This document shows, in pieces, positions 28,598-37,910 of a stretch of DNA of 64,000 nt. The position numbers and the translations under genes are program-made. Positions within the stretch are counted from its first letter, which is position 1. Each line of letters starts with the position of its first letter. The stretch lies in NCBI GenBank assembly GCA_036480335.1, contig JAZGGH010000051.1:118687-182686 (forward strand), read 5' to 3'. The notes under the pieces were generated by a model that worked only from the letters and a program-made list of their open reading frames with translations, made no database searches and was not told the DNA's origin. Source of the stretch: JAZGER01 sp036480335 (GTDB taxonomy: Bacteria; Pseudomonadota; Gammaproteobacteria; DSM-19610).

Positions 28598-31500
28598 ATG
28601 AATAAGCGATCTTTTTTACTTGTCGGCGCTTTTAGCATCGTAACATCAGTAACAGCCACACCTGTTCAGTTTGAGGATACATCAATCGCTGCAGGTATGG
28701 AGGGTCATTCTGAAACCTGGGGGCTTTCCTGGGGCGATTTTAATGGCGATAACTGGCCGGACTTATTTTACCAGGGACACCGTATTTATCCGCGTATGTA
28801 TCAGAATACAGGTGCTGGCACTTTTGAAGATGTTGCTTATCAATATGATCCTGGAGATATCTGGATAAATGATATTTTTAATGACACTCATGGTGCAACC
28901 CTCGCCGATATAGATAACGACGGTGATGATGATATTTTAATTTCGGTAAGTGCAAGTGGCCCAGCCCAGTTATTAGTGAATAATATTAATACCGGGGGCG
29001 GGTTTTCAGAGCAGGGTTTCGCTGCAAATATAGCTCAGGATAGAACAGCCCGGCTTGGTGTGTGGTTCGACTATAATAACGATGGATTACTGGATCTGAT
29101 TCAGCATTACACGTATGGCTCTTATCTGCGCCGCAGAAATACTTCCAGTTTAAGTTATACCGACAGCCTGATGGATCCCTGCCCAGGCCATGGTGACTAT
29201 GGCCAGTTGGCTGACCTGAATAATGATGGCACGCTTGATTATATCTGTGGTCGCCAGGGTGACTTCCCGCAGTTTATCTATGATTACTCATCGGGTAGTT
29301 TTTCAGATATCACCTCGGTTCTTCCATTTACGAATAACGTGAATGACACCATTGTTGGTGACTTTAATAATGATCTGAAGACCGACATGGTCATGGTGCG
29401 TGGCACGCTGCGTCCATCAGGCTCCGCCAGAACCGGTACAAATAGTATTGAGGCCTGGTTCCGCGGTGGTAATCCGGGTTTTACATTTTCTGCAACGGGT
29501 GAAGTAACCATTACGGTTGATTACGAAGGTATTGGTGCACACAGTGCGCCCGATGTTCGGGTTTTGAATACCAGTGGTCCTACTTCCGCATCAATCGCCA
29601 ATGAGGTCAGTATCAATTATAGCTCGGGCCAGTGGACGGTAACTTATATTGGTACCAGGCAGGCATATGTTCAGGTTCATGCAGCCAATGCGGTGAGTGA
29701 TCCGGTCAATTTTGGTCAGGAATTAACAGAATTACCGATGGAAATGATGCATGCAGTTAACTCAGGCATCGGTTTGAATTATATTTACAATACCGGTTTG
29801 TTTGTACCTGTTTCCTGTGCAAGTGGTGTCACTGCCGATTTTGATAATGATATGGATCTTGATATCTATCTAGCCTGTCGTCAGGGGGCGCGTAATTTAC
29901 CGAACCGCTATTATGACAATCAGGGTAATGGCACATTTGTTCTGGCAACAAGTCATGGAGGAGAAGGCCCAGTTGGTGCCGGTTTGCAGTTTGGTACTTC
30001 CGATAGTGTTGTCACTGCTGATTATGATGTAGATGGCTTTATGGATCTTGCCGTTGCCAATGGCCTGCAGTTCTATCCTTATGGTATTGGGGGCATAGAT
30101 AGCCTGATCAGAAATAAGGGTAATGCAAACCACTGGGTCGAACTTGATCTAGTTGGCAGTACTTCTAATAGGGACGGTGTTGGTGCTAAAGTCTTTGCAA
30201 CTGCAGGTGGTGTTATCCAGTTGCGTGAGCAAAATACAGGTACCCATCGCTGGTCACAAAATCATAAACGAATACATTTTGGTCTGGCGGCTAATACCTC
30301 AGTCGATATTACTGTTCAATGGCCATCCGGTCAGACAGATACTTACACAAACGTCACAGTAGACCGGTTATATAAAGCCAACGAAGGCGGTGCGATTACA
30401 CCTGCCGTTCTAGGTCCTGTGATTAAAACAACAGTGTCTGCCGGAGACGAGTGTGGCGAACCCCCGTATTCTCTGGATTATGGCCCTGCTGTACTTGTCT
30501 GGAGAGACTGTCCCGGAAATACCTGGCATGTACGTATGAAAGGTGGCCGTGAAAAAGCGCAGAAATTGATCACTGCGGGTTCTATTATTGCAGATGCGGC
30601 ATTTGCATCTTCTACGCCGATTAACCTGACAGGCGCAGATGTATTGACAAGTCCTGCAAACGTTCTGGATTTCTCAGTGGGTACCTGGTTTACGAATGAT
30701 CGTGGTTTTGATCTGAATACGGGTTCGCAAAGTACCGCCTGTATGTCATTTACGACGCAGGATATAGCGTCAGTTATTGTCGGTTCCAGTCATAAACGCA
30801 TTGATGGTCCGCTTGACCTGGTTAAGTTAGGTAGCTGCTCTGTGGATTCAGATGGTGATGGTATTCCGGATAGTACAGACCCTGATGACGATAATGACGG
30901 TGTTCCTGATGTGAATGATGCATTCCCTTTGAATGCTGCTGAATCTGTTGATACCGATGGTGATGGAATTGGTAACAATGCAGACACTGACGATGATAAC
31001 GATGGTGTCAGAGATAATCTGGATGCTTTTCCGTTAGATCCTAATGAATCGCTGGATACAGATAACGATGGTATCGGTAATAATACCGACACGGATGATG
31101 ACGGTGACGGTGTTCTGGATATGAATGATGCCTTCCCACTGGATCCAACTGAAACTGCTGACAGTGATGGTGATGGCGTGGGTGATAACAGTGACCCTGC
31201 ACCTAATGATCCAAATATTCCTAATAATGCACCAGTGATCCTGCAGCCTGGCAATCAGAACATTGTTGTCGGCGATGCGGTAAATTTGGTGGTAACTGCA
31301 TATGTAGCTGGCAATAATGCGATTACTTATGCCGCAACTGGATTACCTGCTGGCCTGACATTGGGATCTACCGGTATCATCACAGGCAGCGTTGCAACCA
31401 CTGGCACATCAACAGTGACAGTAACTGCTACAGATTCTACTGGTAAACAAAGCAGTTCCAGTTTTGTAGTGACAGCAACGAGCACAACGACTACCCTGAT

Positions 31501-33697
31501 TTCAGAAAACTTCAGCGGTGGAACAGGTGTCTTTAGTTATGCTGATGACATATTCCGTAATACGAATGCTGCTAGTTACGCTTCAGGCACACTATCGAGT
31601 GGTACATTAAAAGTCCTGTTAGGCGGGATTAATAACACGGATATATTCGGTATGTCTGGTGGTTGGCAAACATCCTTCCAGTTAGCCAGTGCGACTAATG
31701 TGTCGATTTCATTCCGCTATAACCTGACTCAAACAGAGCCTTATGAAAGCGATGAATACAGTCAGGCATTATTCAGCCTGGACGGCAATCTGATCGGGGT
31801 TTCGCCAAATAATTACCTGGCTCAGGTAACAGGTGATGGCCAGGGCAGCCCGCGTGTTCCGATTTCTACCGGATGGCGTACATTCCAGGTAAGTCTGGGG
31901 ACGTTATCTGCGGGTCAACATACAATTGCTATTGGTGGTTACAATAACAAGAAGACATACAACGATGAATCAACAGATATTCTGATTGACGACGTGGTTG
32001 TAACAGCGGCCGGAAGTGGCAGCAGTAATACTGCGCCGGCATTAACAAATGTTGTCACCCAGACCTCATCGATCAATGATGTGATAAATCTGCAGCTCAA
32101 CTCAAATGATGCTGATGGAGACATACTGGATTATCAGGCGATAGGCTTGCCAGCCAGTTTAGCGGTTGATTCGCTTTCCGGTTTGATTTCAGGAAATCTG
32201 ACCCAGACGGGTTCGAATTCTGTCACTGCTGTTGTATACGATGGCCGCGGTTCCAGTGCCTCACGTAACTTCAGCTGGCAGGTCTCAGGATCGTCAGGCA
32301 ACAATGTGTTCTGTGGTGATCCCGTGCTAGACAGTGCGACAGAACGCGCCACATTCCTGTGGCAGGATTGCGCGACAGCTACCTGGCATCTTCGCGTAAC
32401 CGGTGGCGGCACTCCCAGTCGGATAGATTATATTGGCAAGATAACAGTGCCGGGTGGTTTGACAAGTGTTACCGCTGTCGCCCTTGAAGCAAATGATATT
32501 GTCGATACCAGTAACCTAAATGCTTTGAACTACCAGTTCATTATTTATAACAAAGCGATGGACGGGATTGACTTTGTCGCACCCGCAAATACCTGCTTTA
32601 TTCCGCAAAGTCCGAGCAATCTCCCAGTCTATCTGGGCGGTAATCGTACCCTGTTGACAGCTGGAGACGTGAGTCTGGATACTGGGGCTGCCTGTCCGCT
32701 AGCAGTGGATAGTGATAACGATGGTCTGAGTGATGACGAAGAGGCTACCCTGGGCACCAATCCAAATCTGGCAGATACCGATGGCGGTGGTGTGAATGAT
32801 GGTGATGAAGTCAATAATGGCACTGATCCTCTGAATCCACTGGATGATGTCAATCCTGTGGCCGATGCCTGTGGCCAGCCCACTTACGATAGTGGTAGTG
32901 ATCTGGGACTGTTCCTCTGGAAAGATTGTAGCTATGCCGGACCAGAGGCTCGTTGGACACTGCGTATTACCGGTGGTGGTACAACATTCTCAACCTACTC
33001 AGGTCTTCTGAGTTCAGACAGTACTCTGGCAGTTACCGGCTTTAGTCTGGAAGGTTCTGATGTGCTTGACTCAACTCAGGGTGATTCCATTATTGATTAT
33101 GTGCTGAAAGCAGGTAATGCCGGTCAGGACGGTTTCCAGATTGACCTTCCTGCAGGTTCTGCAACCTGTTTTGAACCACAGAGTTTGCCTGCCGGTGCGC
33201 AGGTACAGATCGGTGCAGGCCGTAGAGTGATGAATGGCGCATTCAGTCTTGAGACTCTCCAGTCCTGTAGTGGTGCGACTGCGCATCCAGGCTGTGGAAT
33301 GCCAACTTTTGATACAGGCGCTGAGCCAGGCCTGTACCTCTGGAAAGACTGTAGTGCAGGTGGTGCTGATGCTCTTTGGGAAGTTCGCGCTGTGGGTGGA
33401 GGACTCCCCTGGGCAGAGTATGCGGGTGCATTAACAGCAACCAGTACCTTAGCCGCAACAGGTGTTAGCCTCGAAGCCAGCGATATTCTGGATTCAGTTG
33501 CTAACGACGCAACCATTGACTACAGCCTGAAAGTTGGCGGTGGTGGTCTGGATGGCTTCAGCACTGTGATTCCAAACGGCGCACAAAGCTGCTTCAGTTC
33601 CCAGTTAATTCCTGCTGGCTCGAATGTCTTTGTCGGTAAGGACAAGTTGTTGCAGACAGCTGATTTCAATCTGGAAGATCTGGGTGTCTGTCAGTAG
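28598..33697 (+). CDS. giant secreted FG-GAP/UnbV protein with TSP3 repeats and four copies of a Cys-rich domain
   Basis: A 1699-residue exported protein. Residues 1-20 form a signal peptide. About 21-600 are FG-GAP/VCBS-type calcium-binding repeats (DFNGDNWPDLF, DIDNDGDDDILI, DFDNDMDLDIYLA) ending in an ASPIC/UnbV-like domain (NHWVELDLVGSTSNRDGVGAKV). A ~130-residue domain with four Cys and motif CGxPxxD...LWxDC then occurs at about 619, 1238, 1424 and 1565. Between copies lie thrombospondin-type-3 Asp-rich repeats (748-870 and 1370-1420), two putative Ig/cadherin-like domains (about 880-965, 1143-1230) and a beta-rich domain (967-1140). No sorting or membrane anchor is visible at the C-terminus. 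Probably a surface or extracellular adhesin-like protein; function unknown. Confidence 0.85.
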   Translation: MNKRSFLLVGAFSIVTSVTATPVQFEDTSIAAGMEGHSETWGLSWGDFNGDNWPDLFYQGHRIYPRMYQNTGAGTFEDVAYQYDPGDIWINDIFNDTHGATLADIDNDGDDDILISVSASGPAQLLVNNINTGGGFSEQGFAANIAQDRTARLGVWFDYNNDGLLDLIQHYTYGSYLRRRNTSSLSYTDSLMDPCPGHGDYGQLADLNNDGTLDYICGRQGDFPQFIYDYSSGSFSDITSVLPFTNNVNDTIVGDFNNDLKTDMVMVRGTLRPSGSARTGTNSIEAWFRGGNPGFTFSATGEVTITVDYEGIGAHSAPDVRVLNTSGPTSASIANEVSINYSSGQWTVTYIGTRQAYVQVHAANAVSDPVNFGQELTELPMEMMHAVNSGIGLNYIYNTGLFVPVSCASGVTADFDNDMDLDIYLACRQGARNLPNRYYDNQGNGTFVLATSHGGEGPVGAGLQFGTSDSVVTADYDVDGFMDLAVANGLQFYPYGIGGIDSLIRNKGNANHWVELDLVGSTSNRDGVGAKVFATAGGVIQLREQNTGTHRWSQNHKRIHFGLAANTSVDITVQWPSGQTDTYTNVTVDRLYKANEGGAITPAVLGPVIKTTVSAGDECGEPPYSLDYGPAVLVWRDCPGNTWHVRMKGGREKAQKLITAGSIIADAAFASSTPINLTGADVLTSPANVLDFSVGTWFTNDRGFDLNTGSQSTACMSFTTQDIASVIVGSSHKRIDGPLDLVKLGSCSVDSDGDGIPDSTDPDDDNDGVPDVNDAFPLNAAESVDTDGDGIGNNADTDDDNDGVRDNLDAFPLDPNESLDTDNDGIGNNTDTDDDGDGVLDMNDAFPLDPTETADSDGDGVGDNSDPAPNDPNIPNNAPVILQPGNQNIVVGDAVNLVVTAYVAGNNAITYAATGLPAGLTLGSTGIITGSVATTGTSTVTVTATDSTGKQSSSSFVVTATSTTTTLISENFSGGTGVFSYADDIFRNTNAASYASGTLSSGTLKVLLGGINNTDIFGMSGGWQTSFQLASATNVSISFRYNLTQTEPYESDEYSQALFSLDGNLIGVSPNNYLAQVTGDGQGSPRVPISTGWRTFQVSLGTLSAGQHTIAIGGYNNKKTYNDESTDILIDDVVVTAAGSGSSNTAPALTNVVTQTSSINDVINLQLNSNDADGDILDYQAIGLPASLAVDSLSGLISGNLTQTGSNSVTAVVYDGRGSSASRNFSWQVSGSSGNNVFCGDPVLDSATERATFLWQDCATATWHLRVTGGGTPSRIDYIGKITVPGGLTSVTAVALEANDIVDTSNLNALNYQFIIYNKAMDGIDFVAPANTCFIPQSPSNLPVYLGGNRTLLTAGDVSLDTGAACPLAVDSDNDGLSDDEEATLGTNPNLADTDGGGVNDGDEVNNGTDPLNPLDDVNPVADACGQPTYDSGSDLGLFLWKDCSYAGPEARWTLRITGGGTTFSTYSGLLSSDSTLAVTGFSLEGSDVLDSTQGDSIIDYVLKAGNAGQDGFQIDLPAGSATCFEPQSLPAGAQVQIGAGRRVMNGAFSLETLQSCSGATAHPGCGMPTFDTGAEPGLYLWKDCSAGGADALWEVRAVGGGLPWAEYAGALTATSTLAATGVSLEASDILDSVANDATIDYSLKVGGGGLDGFSTVIPNGAQSCFSSQLIPAGSNVFVGKDKLLQTADFNLEDLGVCQ

Positions 33698-34153
33698 CGT
33701 AAACATTGCCGGTAGAGAGTGAGGTTTAACTCCTGCCGGTTGTAGATGTATATAAACCGTTTAAGGGCATTAAATGAGAATTTAATGCCCTTTTTTATTC
33801 GTTATCATCAAACGTCCAGCCTATCAGATGTATTTGGTGGTCTATCACAAGTAGTCGACATACTTTCAGAAGAAAAAGTCCTGATTTTGTCTTTGTCCTG
33901 AGTCTTAATAGTCTCCATGATAGATGTTGCTCAGCATCTCAATTTTCACAAAAACTTTATAATTACCCGAAATTTCAGTTGTTTACATGGCCTCAAGGTG
34001 ATTAAGCAACAGTTTAATAGTTGAATGATAGGGATAACGATCCCTGTTAGAATAGTGGGAGGTGAATCAGGAAGAAATTGTATGGTTGATTATATATTAC
34101 CGCTTACGTGCGAATAACCATATACAGAAGCAGTACGAATTACACTTCAACCA
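33698..34153. other. 456-base intergenic region before the HNH cassette
   Basis: Holds the terminator of the giant gene (33765-33796). A small perfect hairpin AGGGAT-AACG-ATCCCT (34030-34045) is followed at once by GTTAG (34046-34050), which could be the left border of an integrated gene cassette. The remainder is AT-rich with no coding signal seen. Confidence 0.45.
33765..33796 (+). terminator. rho-independent terminator of the giant secreted protein gene
   Basis: A perfect 10-bp stem GGGCATTAAA / TTTAATGCCC with a six-base loop, followed by TTTTTT. Textbook intrinsic terminator 68 bases after the stop codon. Confidence 0.93.
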
Positions 34154-34735
34154 ATGCTCAAACCATATGAAGCAGCTATCTATTTGCATATGCTTGAGAA
34201 ATCGGTGCTAAGCACAGGCAAGCAATATTGCAAAGTAAGCACCAGGGGGCTCATGAGTGGAGTTGTACTTTCATCAAGCGGCAAGTCGGAGAGCCTAAGT
34301 ATTGGTGCAACATGCGGAGCGTTACAAGAGCTTGAATCTAAGGGAGCAATTTTGACTGCCGGAGAACCTGACAGAACTGGGACACCATACAAAGTCCTGC
34401 TTCCTGAAGAGATTCCTGCTTGTCAGAAATTAATCAAGGAGTCAGTTGCACAACCAGTCGCGGAATACATTAATGAAGAAAAGGATTTGGACTTCTATAA
34501 TGTTCCAGAAAATAGGCTTCGAGTATTTGAGAGAGACGAGTTTCATTGCCACTATTGTAATAAGCAACTCACAAGATTTACTGCCACCCTAGATCATATT
34601 CAACCAGTGTCAAAAGGTGGTGATAACTCGTATGACAATTTAGTAACTGCCTGCTTGCATTGTAATTCTAGAAGAGGCAACCGCCCCGTAATGGATATTA
34701 TTGCAGACAACAAAAGTGAGAATAAAAACGCATAA
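34154..34735 (+). CDS. HNH endonuclease with N-terminal helical domain, cassette-like
   Basis: A 193-residue protein. The C-terminal HNH nuclease has zinc-type cysteines C132, C135, C167 and C170, the DH pair D147-H148 and N162/N171, all in normal spacing (CHYC...LDHIQPVSKGG...CLHCN). The N-terminal ~100 residues look like a winged-helix DNA-binding unit (KVSTRGLM...ALQELESKGAI). No clear ribosome-binding site is seen before the ATG. The stop codon TAA is also the first three bases of an attC-like site, a hallmark of integron gene cassettes. The gene is flanked by unrelated secreted-protein genes, and no integron integrase is present. The biological role is not known. Confidence 0.85.
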   Translation: MLKPYEAAIYLHMLEKSVLSTGKQYCKVSTRGLMSGVVLSSSGKSESLSIGATCGALQELESKGAILTAGEPDRTGTPYKVLLPEEIPACQKLIKESVAQPVAEYINEEKDLDFYNVPENRLRVFERDEFHCHYCNKQLTRFTATLDHIQPVSKGGDNSYDNLVTACLHCNSRRGNRPVMDIIADNKSENKNA

Positions 34736-34800
34736 CAAGATGCTGCACTGGATGGCAATTCCGCTGCGCTCCATTGCCACCAGTGAGCTGGTCGTTACAT
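34730..34800 (+). repeat. integron attC-like recombination site
   Basis: About 65 bases running from TAACAAG (34733-34739) to GTCGTTA (34791-34797), the layout of Vibrio-type attC sites. The interior folds into an attC-type hairpin: GCT pairs with AGC, CACTGG with CCAGTG and TGGCAAT with ATTGCCA, leaving single unpaired bases (a G and an A) on one side only, as the extrahelical bases of attC. The left end overlaps the stop codon of the HNH gene. No second attC and no intI gene are in the window, so this would be a lone attC site. Confidence 0.75.
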
Positions 34801-34832
34801 AATTAAGGGGCGGAGATTATTAAAAAACCCCA

Positions 34833-36086
34833 TTAATTTAATACCAATTTCATCAATCGTATCGCATCAGAAAGTGTAATTTGCCCATCACCGCCCGCGA
34901 CTGGGTATAGGTCACCATGTTTTATTTCGTCTGCTGTCGGGGTAATTTGTTGCAGAACAATCTGCATCGCTATCATATAATCCGCAGCGTTAATCACACC
35001 ATCGGGCTGCCCTCTTGGTGCAAGATCACCATCTGCGACTATAGGGCTCTCAAGGACAATATTAAAATCAGCCAGCCATATTGGCATTTGCTGGCCGATC
35101 TTGCCACTCGTTTCACGAATCTCAAAATGACTAAAACCTGCGGGCCTTGTATCGATCACAGCAAAATAACCATCGAGATATGATGGTGCATTGTTAAAGC
35201 CTACATGCGTTACACCATCCAGTATGATTTCGATTCTGCCAGAGCCAGGGCCTCCAAAAACGTCATCTATGTACACCCCAACTGCACGTAAAACACTATT
35301 GCTATTGATAACGGAACCACTGACGCCATCATAGGGTAAACACGATTCTGGTGGGGAATCGACATCGCAGATCGTCGGACTGCACGACGTCAACTCACAC
35401 GTTGCAAAACCGTGGCTTGTGTCCAAAACAAGATATTCACCACCAACTTTCGAATCCGGCGTCGCACTGGTAGCAATAGAAGTATTAGCTGGATGGTTGG
35501 ATGTCCATCGGATATCCATTGAATCGACGCTCGATACAGCTGAATTGCGGGTAACGTCCCAGGGTATCCCTTGCTGCCCCTCAAAAAAATGAGTGAGTCC
35601 GAGTTCCGCCAATTTCGCCAGATATGCTGGGCGCTTCCAGCAGGCAAATACCGGCCCCTTAGTACAAGCCGACAGTGTTACTGTTGCTACCTGGCTGGTG
35701 GCACCCGCAGATATAAGCTGATAGGTAAATGAATCAAGTCCGTTGAAACCTTCAGTAAAAGCGTCGTAGTCAGAGAGGTTATGTCTATACTCGAAACTCC
35801 CATCCGCGCACAATCCGGGCCCAATACCCGGACAGATTAATGTTCCCTGAGTAACACCACTAACCAATAGAACTGTGGCACCTTCTTCACCGGCATTGTT
35901 GCCGTCAAGCGTATCGTTCTCCATTACCCCAAAAGGCTCAACGAGTACGGGGTTCTCAAATGGATCAAAGGGTACGTAGTAGGTATCATCTGTGGCAATT
36001 AAAACCTGAGCATTAACGATTACAGGTAGACTGAGAAATAGCCAGAATAGAGACCAGGTGGGGATGTATAATTTTATTTTTTGCAT
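34833..36086 (-). CDS. secreted protein with dockerin-like C-terminus
   Basis: A 417-residue exported protein. A signal peptide (about residues 1-26, LFWLFLSLPVIVNA-Q) is followed by an Ig/cadherin-like repeat of the Big_9/VCBS type (GVMENDTLDGNN ... GSFEYRHN ... GLDSFTYQL, about 30-140), a beta-rich middle region with eight or so cysteines, and a C-terminal segment from about 345 (DGDLAPRGQPDGVINAADY, then GDLYPVAGGDGQITLSDAI) with two EF-hand-like loops in the manner of type I dockerins. Such modules bind calcium and can dock to cohesins, but no cohesin was recognised here. It lies tail-to-tail with the HNH cassette. Confidence 0.8.
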   Translation of the reverse strand: MQKIKLYIPTWSLFWLFLSLPVIVNAQVLIATDDTYYVPFDPFENPVLVEPFGVMENDTLDGNNAGEEGATVLLVSGVTQGTLICPGIGPGLCADGSFEYRHNLSDYDAFTEGFNGLDSFTYQLISAGATSQVATVTLSACTKGPVFACWKRPAYLAKLAELGLTHFFEGQQGIPWDVTRNSAVSSVDSMDIRWTSNHPANTSIATSATPDSKVGGEYLVLDTSHGFATCELTSCSPTICDVDSPPESCLPYDGVSGSVINSNSVLRAVGVYIDDVFGGPGSGRIEIILDGVTHVGFNNAPSYLDGYFAVIDTRPAGFSHFEIRETSGKIGQQMPIWLADFNIVLESPIVADGDLAPRGQPDGVINAADYMIAMQIVLQQITPTADEIKHGDLYPVAGGDGQITLSDAIRLMKLVLN

Positions 36087-36189
36087 TCGGGGCGCTCCAT
36101 AGATGCGAAGGTACTAACCGCACAGATGACGAAGTCTATTGGCGAACACAATTTACCCAGTATTGTTTCATTATGTAACGCCATCAGGA

Positions 36190-36224
36190 ATCGCTCTAGT
36201 ATGCGGTTACGATACCAGAGCGAT
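36190..36224. repeat. hairpin between pntB and the dockerin-like protein gene
   Basis: Inverted repeat ATCGCTCT (36190-36197) and AGAGCGAT (36217-36224), extended by GTAT/ATAC after one mismatch. It lies 27 bases beyond the pntB stop and lacks a T-run on either strand, so it is not a clear terminator; it may protect the 3' end of the pnt transcript. Confidence 0.45.
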
Positions 36225-36250
36225 AATTATTATCTGGCCAACTTAGCAGA

Positions 36251-37621
36251 TTATACCTGCTTAATTTCTGACACTAGCTTATTGGCAACTTCCTGCCCAT
36301 CACCGTATAACATGCGGGTGTTTTCCAGGAAGAAGAGTGCATTTTCAATCCCGGAGAAGCCTTTACCTTTACCGCGTTTTACCACAATGACATTCTGAGC
36401 CTTGTCGACATCGAGAATAGGCATGCCGTATATCGGGCTATCCGGATTGGTTCTGGCAACAGGGTTGACGACATCGTTTGCACCAATGACAAGTGCAACA
36501 TCTGTCTGTGGAAATTCGGCATTAATTTCTTCAAGATCAAATATCTTGTCGTAAGGGACACCTGCTTCTGCCAGCAGAACATTCATGTGCCCCGGCATAC
36601 GCCCGGCAACAGGATGAATGGCAAAACTGACATCAACACCACGTTCGGCCAGTATCTTGGCAAATTCCCATACTTTATGTTGAGCCTGGGCAACCGCCAT
36701 GCCGTAACCCGGTACGATAATGACCTTGTTGGCATAAGCCATCATGGCGGCAACATCGCTGGCCTGCATTTCTTTCATTTCACCCTGTTCTTCTTCACCT
36801 GCGGTGATCTCTGTATGAGATCCAAAGCCTGAGAACAAAACATTGCCGAGTGAACGATTCATGGCCTTCGCCATCAGTTGGGTCAGCAATGTGCCTGCAG
36901 AACCTACGACCGTGCCTGCAATGATCATCGCGGGGTTGTTCAGTACAAAGCCTTCGAAAGCCACAGCTAGTCCGGTTAATGCGTTATAAAGAGATATAAC
37001 GACCGGCATATCAGCGCCGCCGATGGGCAGTGTCATCAGTACACCAAAGGCGAGAGCCAGAGCAAAAAACAGGAAGATTGCAAAGCCACCCGGGATATCG
37101 GCTTGCATCAGGACAATTGCCAGTACGATGGTCAGGGCAAAGACACCCAGATTGATCATCTGCTGGTTAGGGAAAAAGAAAGATTTCTTCATCAGGCCTT
37201 GCAGTTTGGCAAATGCGACCATGGAGCCAGAGAAGGCGATGGAGCCGATCAAGGCACCGATAACAGCCAGGTTCTGGAATGTTGCGGAATGAAAGTCACC
37301 CTTGAGCAATTCAACTGCAGCAATTGCCGCTGCCGCACCACCACCCATACCGTTATAGATGGCAATCATTTGTGGCATATCGGTCATGGCAACTGTTTTG
37401 CCAGTTTTCCAGGCCGCACCACCACCGATTGCGATGGCCAAAATGATCCAGAAAAAATTATGCATGTTGGGCAGGAAGAACGTTGCAAAGGTGGCGACCA
37501 GCATGCCGGCACCGGCCCAGACAATACCGTCACGCGCGGTTGCCGGGGCACTCATTCTTTTCAGGCCGAGTATGAATAGAACGGCTGCTGCAAAATAACT
37601 TAGAGGGATAAGATTACTCAT
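36251..37621 (-). CDS. pntB: NAD(P) transhydrogenase subunit beta
   Basis: Inner-membrane proton-pumping transhydrogenase beta chain, which binds NADP(H) and moves protons while passing hydride from NADH to NADP+. The start is set at 37621 (MSNLIPLSYFAAAVLFILGLKRMS), giving 456 residues as in relatives; an upstream in-frame start would add 58 residues of pntA2 shadow sequence. About nine membrane segments precede the NADP domain, which holds VPGYGMAVAQAQHKV, the DVSFAIHPVAGRMPGHMNVLLAEA block and VVKRGKGKGFSGIEN. An AAGGGG site lies just upstream, and the gene overlaps pntA2 by 8 bases. Confidence 0.95.
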   Translation of the reverse strand: MSNLIPLSYFAAAVLFILGLKRMSAPATARDGIVWAGAGMLVATFATFFLPNMHNFFWIILAIAIGGGAAWKTGKTVAMTDMPQMIAIYNGMGGGAAAAIAAVELLKGDFHSATFQNLAVIGALIGSIAFSGSMVAFAKLQGLMKKSFFFPNQQMINLGVFALTIVLAIVLMQADIPGGFAIFLFFALALAFGVLMTLPIGGADMPVVISLYNALTGLAVAFEGFVLNNPAMIIAGTVVGSAGTLLTQLMAKAMNRSLGNVLFSGFGSHTEITAGEEEQGEMKEMQASDVAAMMAYANKVIIVPGYGMAVAQAQHKVWEFAKILAERGVDVSFAIHPVAGRMPGHMNVLLAEAGVPYDKIFDLEEINAEFPQTDVALVIGANDVVNPVARTNPDSPIYGMPILDVDKAQNVIVVKRGKGKGFSGIENALFFLENTRMLYGDGQEVANKLVSEIKQV

Positions 37622-37910
37622 CGGGCACCCCTTTACTGCTTTTGAACATCTCGAGCATACGTTCTGTGACAACATAGCCACCCACCGCATTACCTGCGCC
37701 AAGCACAACACCGATGAAGCCAACCAGGGTTTGCATGCCGGTTTCGGCATGACCCAGAGCAACCATGGCACCGACCAGAACAATGCCGTGGACAAAATTG
37801 GATCCGGACATCAGTGGCGTGTGCAATATTGTCGGTACACGGGAAATAATTTCATAGCCGGTAAAACCGGCCAGCATGAAGATATAGAGAGCGGTAAATC
37901 CTTCAATCAT
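37614..37910 (-). CDS. pntA2: NAD(P) transhydrogenase subunit alpha, part 2 (membrane part)
   Basis: A 98-residue membrane protein equal to the C-terminal membrane part of fused PntA chains. Three hydrophobic segments are visible (ALYIFMLAGFTGYEII, FVHGIVLVGAMVALG, TLVGFIGVVLGAGNAVGGYVV). It overlaps pntA1 by 4 bases and pntB by 8, so the three are translated as one unit. The split alpha chain (pntA1 and pntA2) is common in proteobacteria outside the enterics. Confidence 0.93.
   Translation of the reverse strand: MIEGFTALYIFMLAGFTGYEIISRVPTILHTPLMSGSNFVHGIVLVGAMVALGHAETGMQTLVGFIGVVLGAGNAVGGYVVTERMLEMFKSSKGVPDE

Noticed and set aside
33960..34050. A second attC site upstream of the HNH cassette
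   Set aside because: GTTAG at 34046 is present, but no matching TAAC-containing arm with a long imperfect hairpin lies in front of it.
37622..37795. 58-residue N-terminal extension of pntB
   Set aside because: It is pntA2 read in another frame, and the usual PntB N-terminus begins at 37621 with its own ribosome-binding site.
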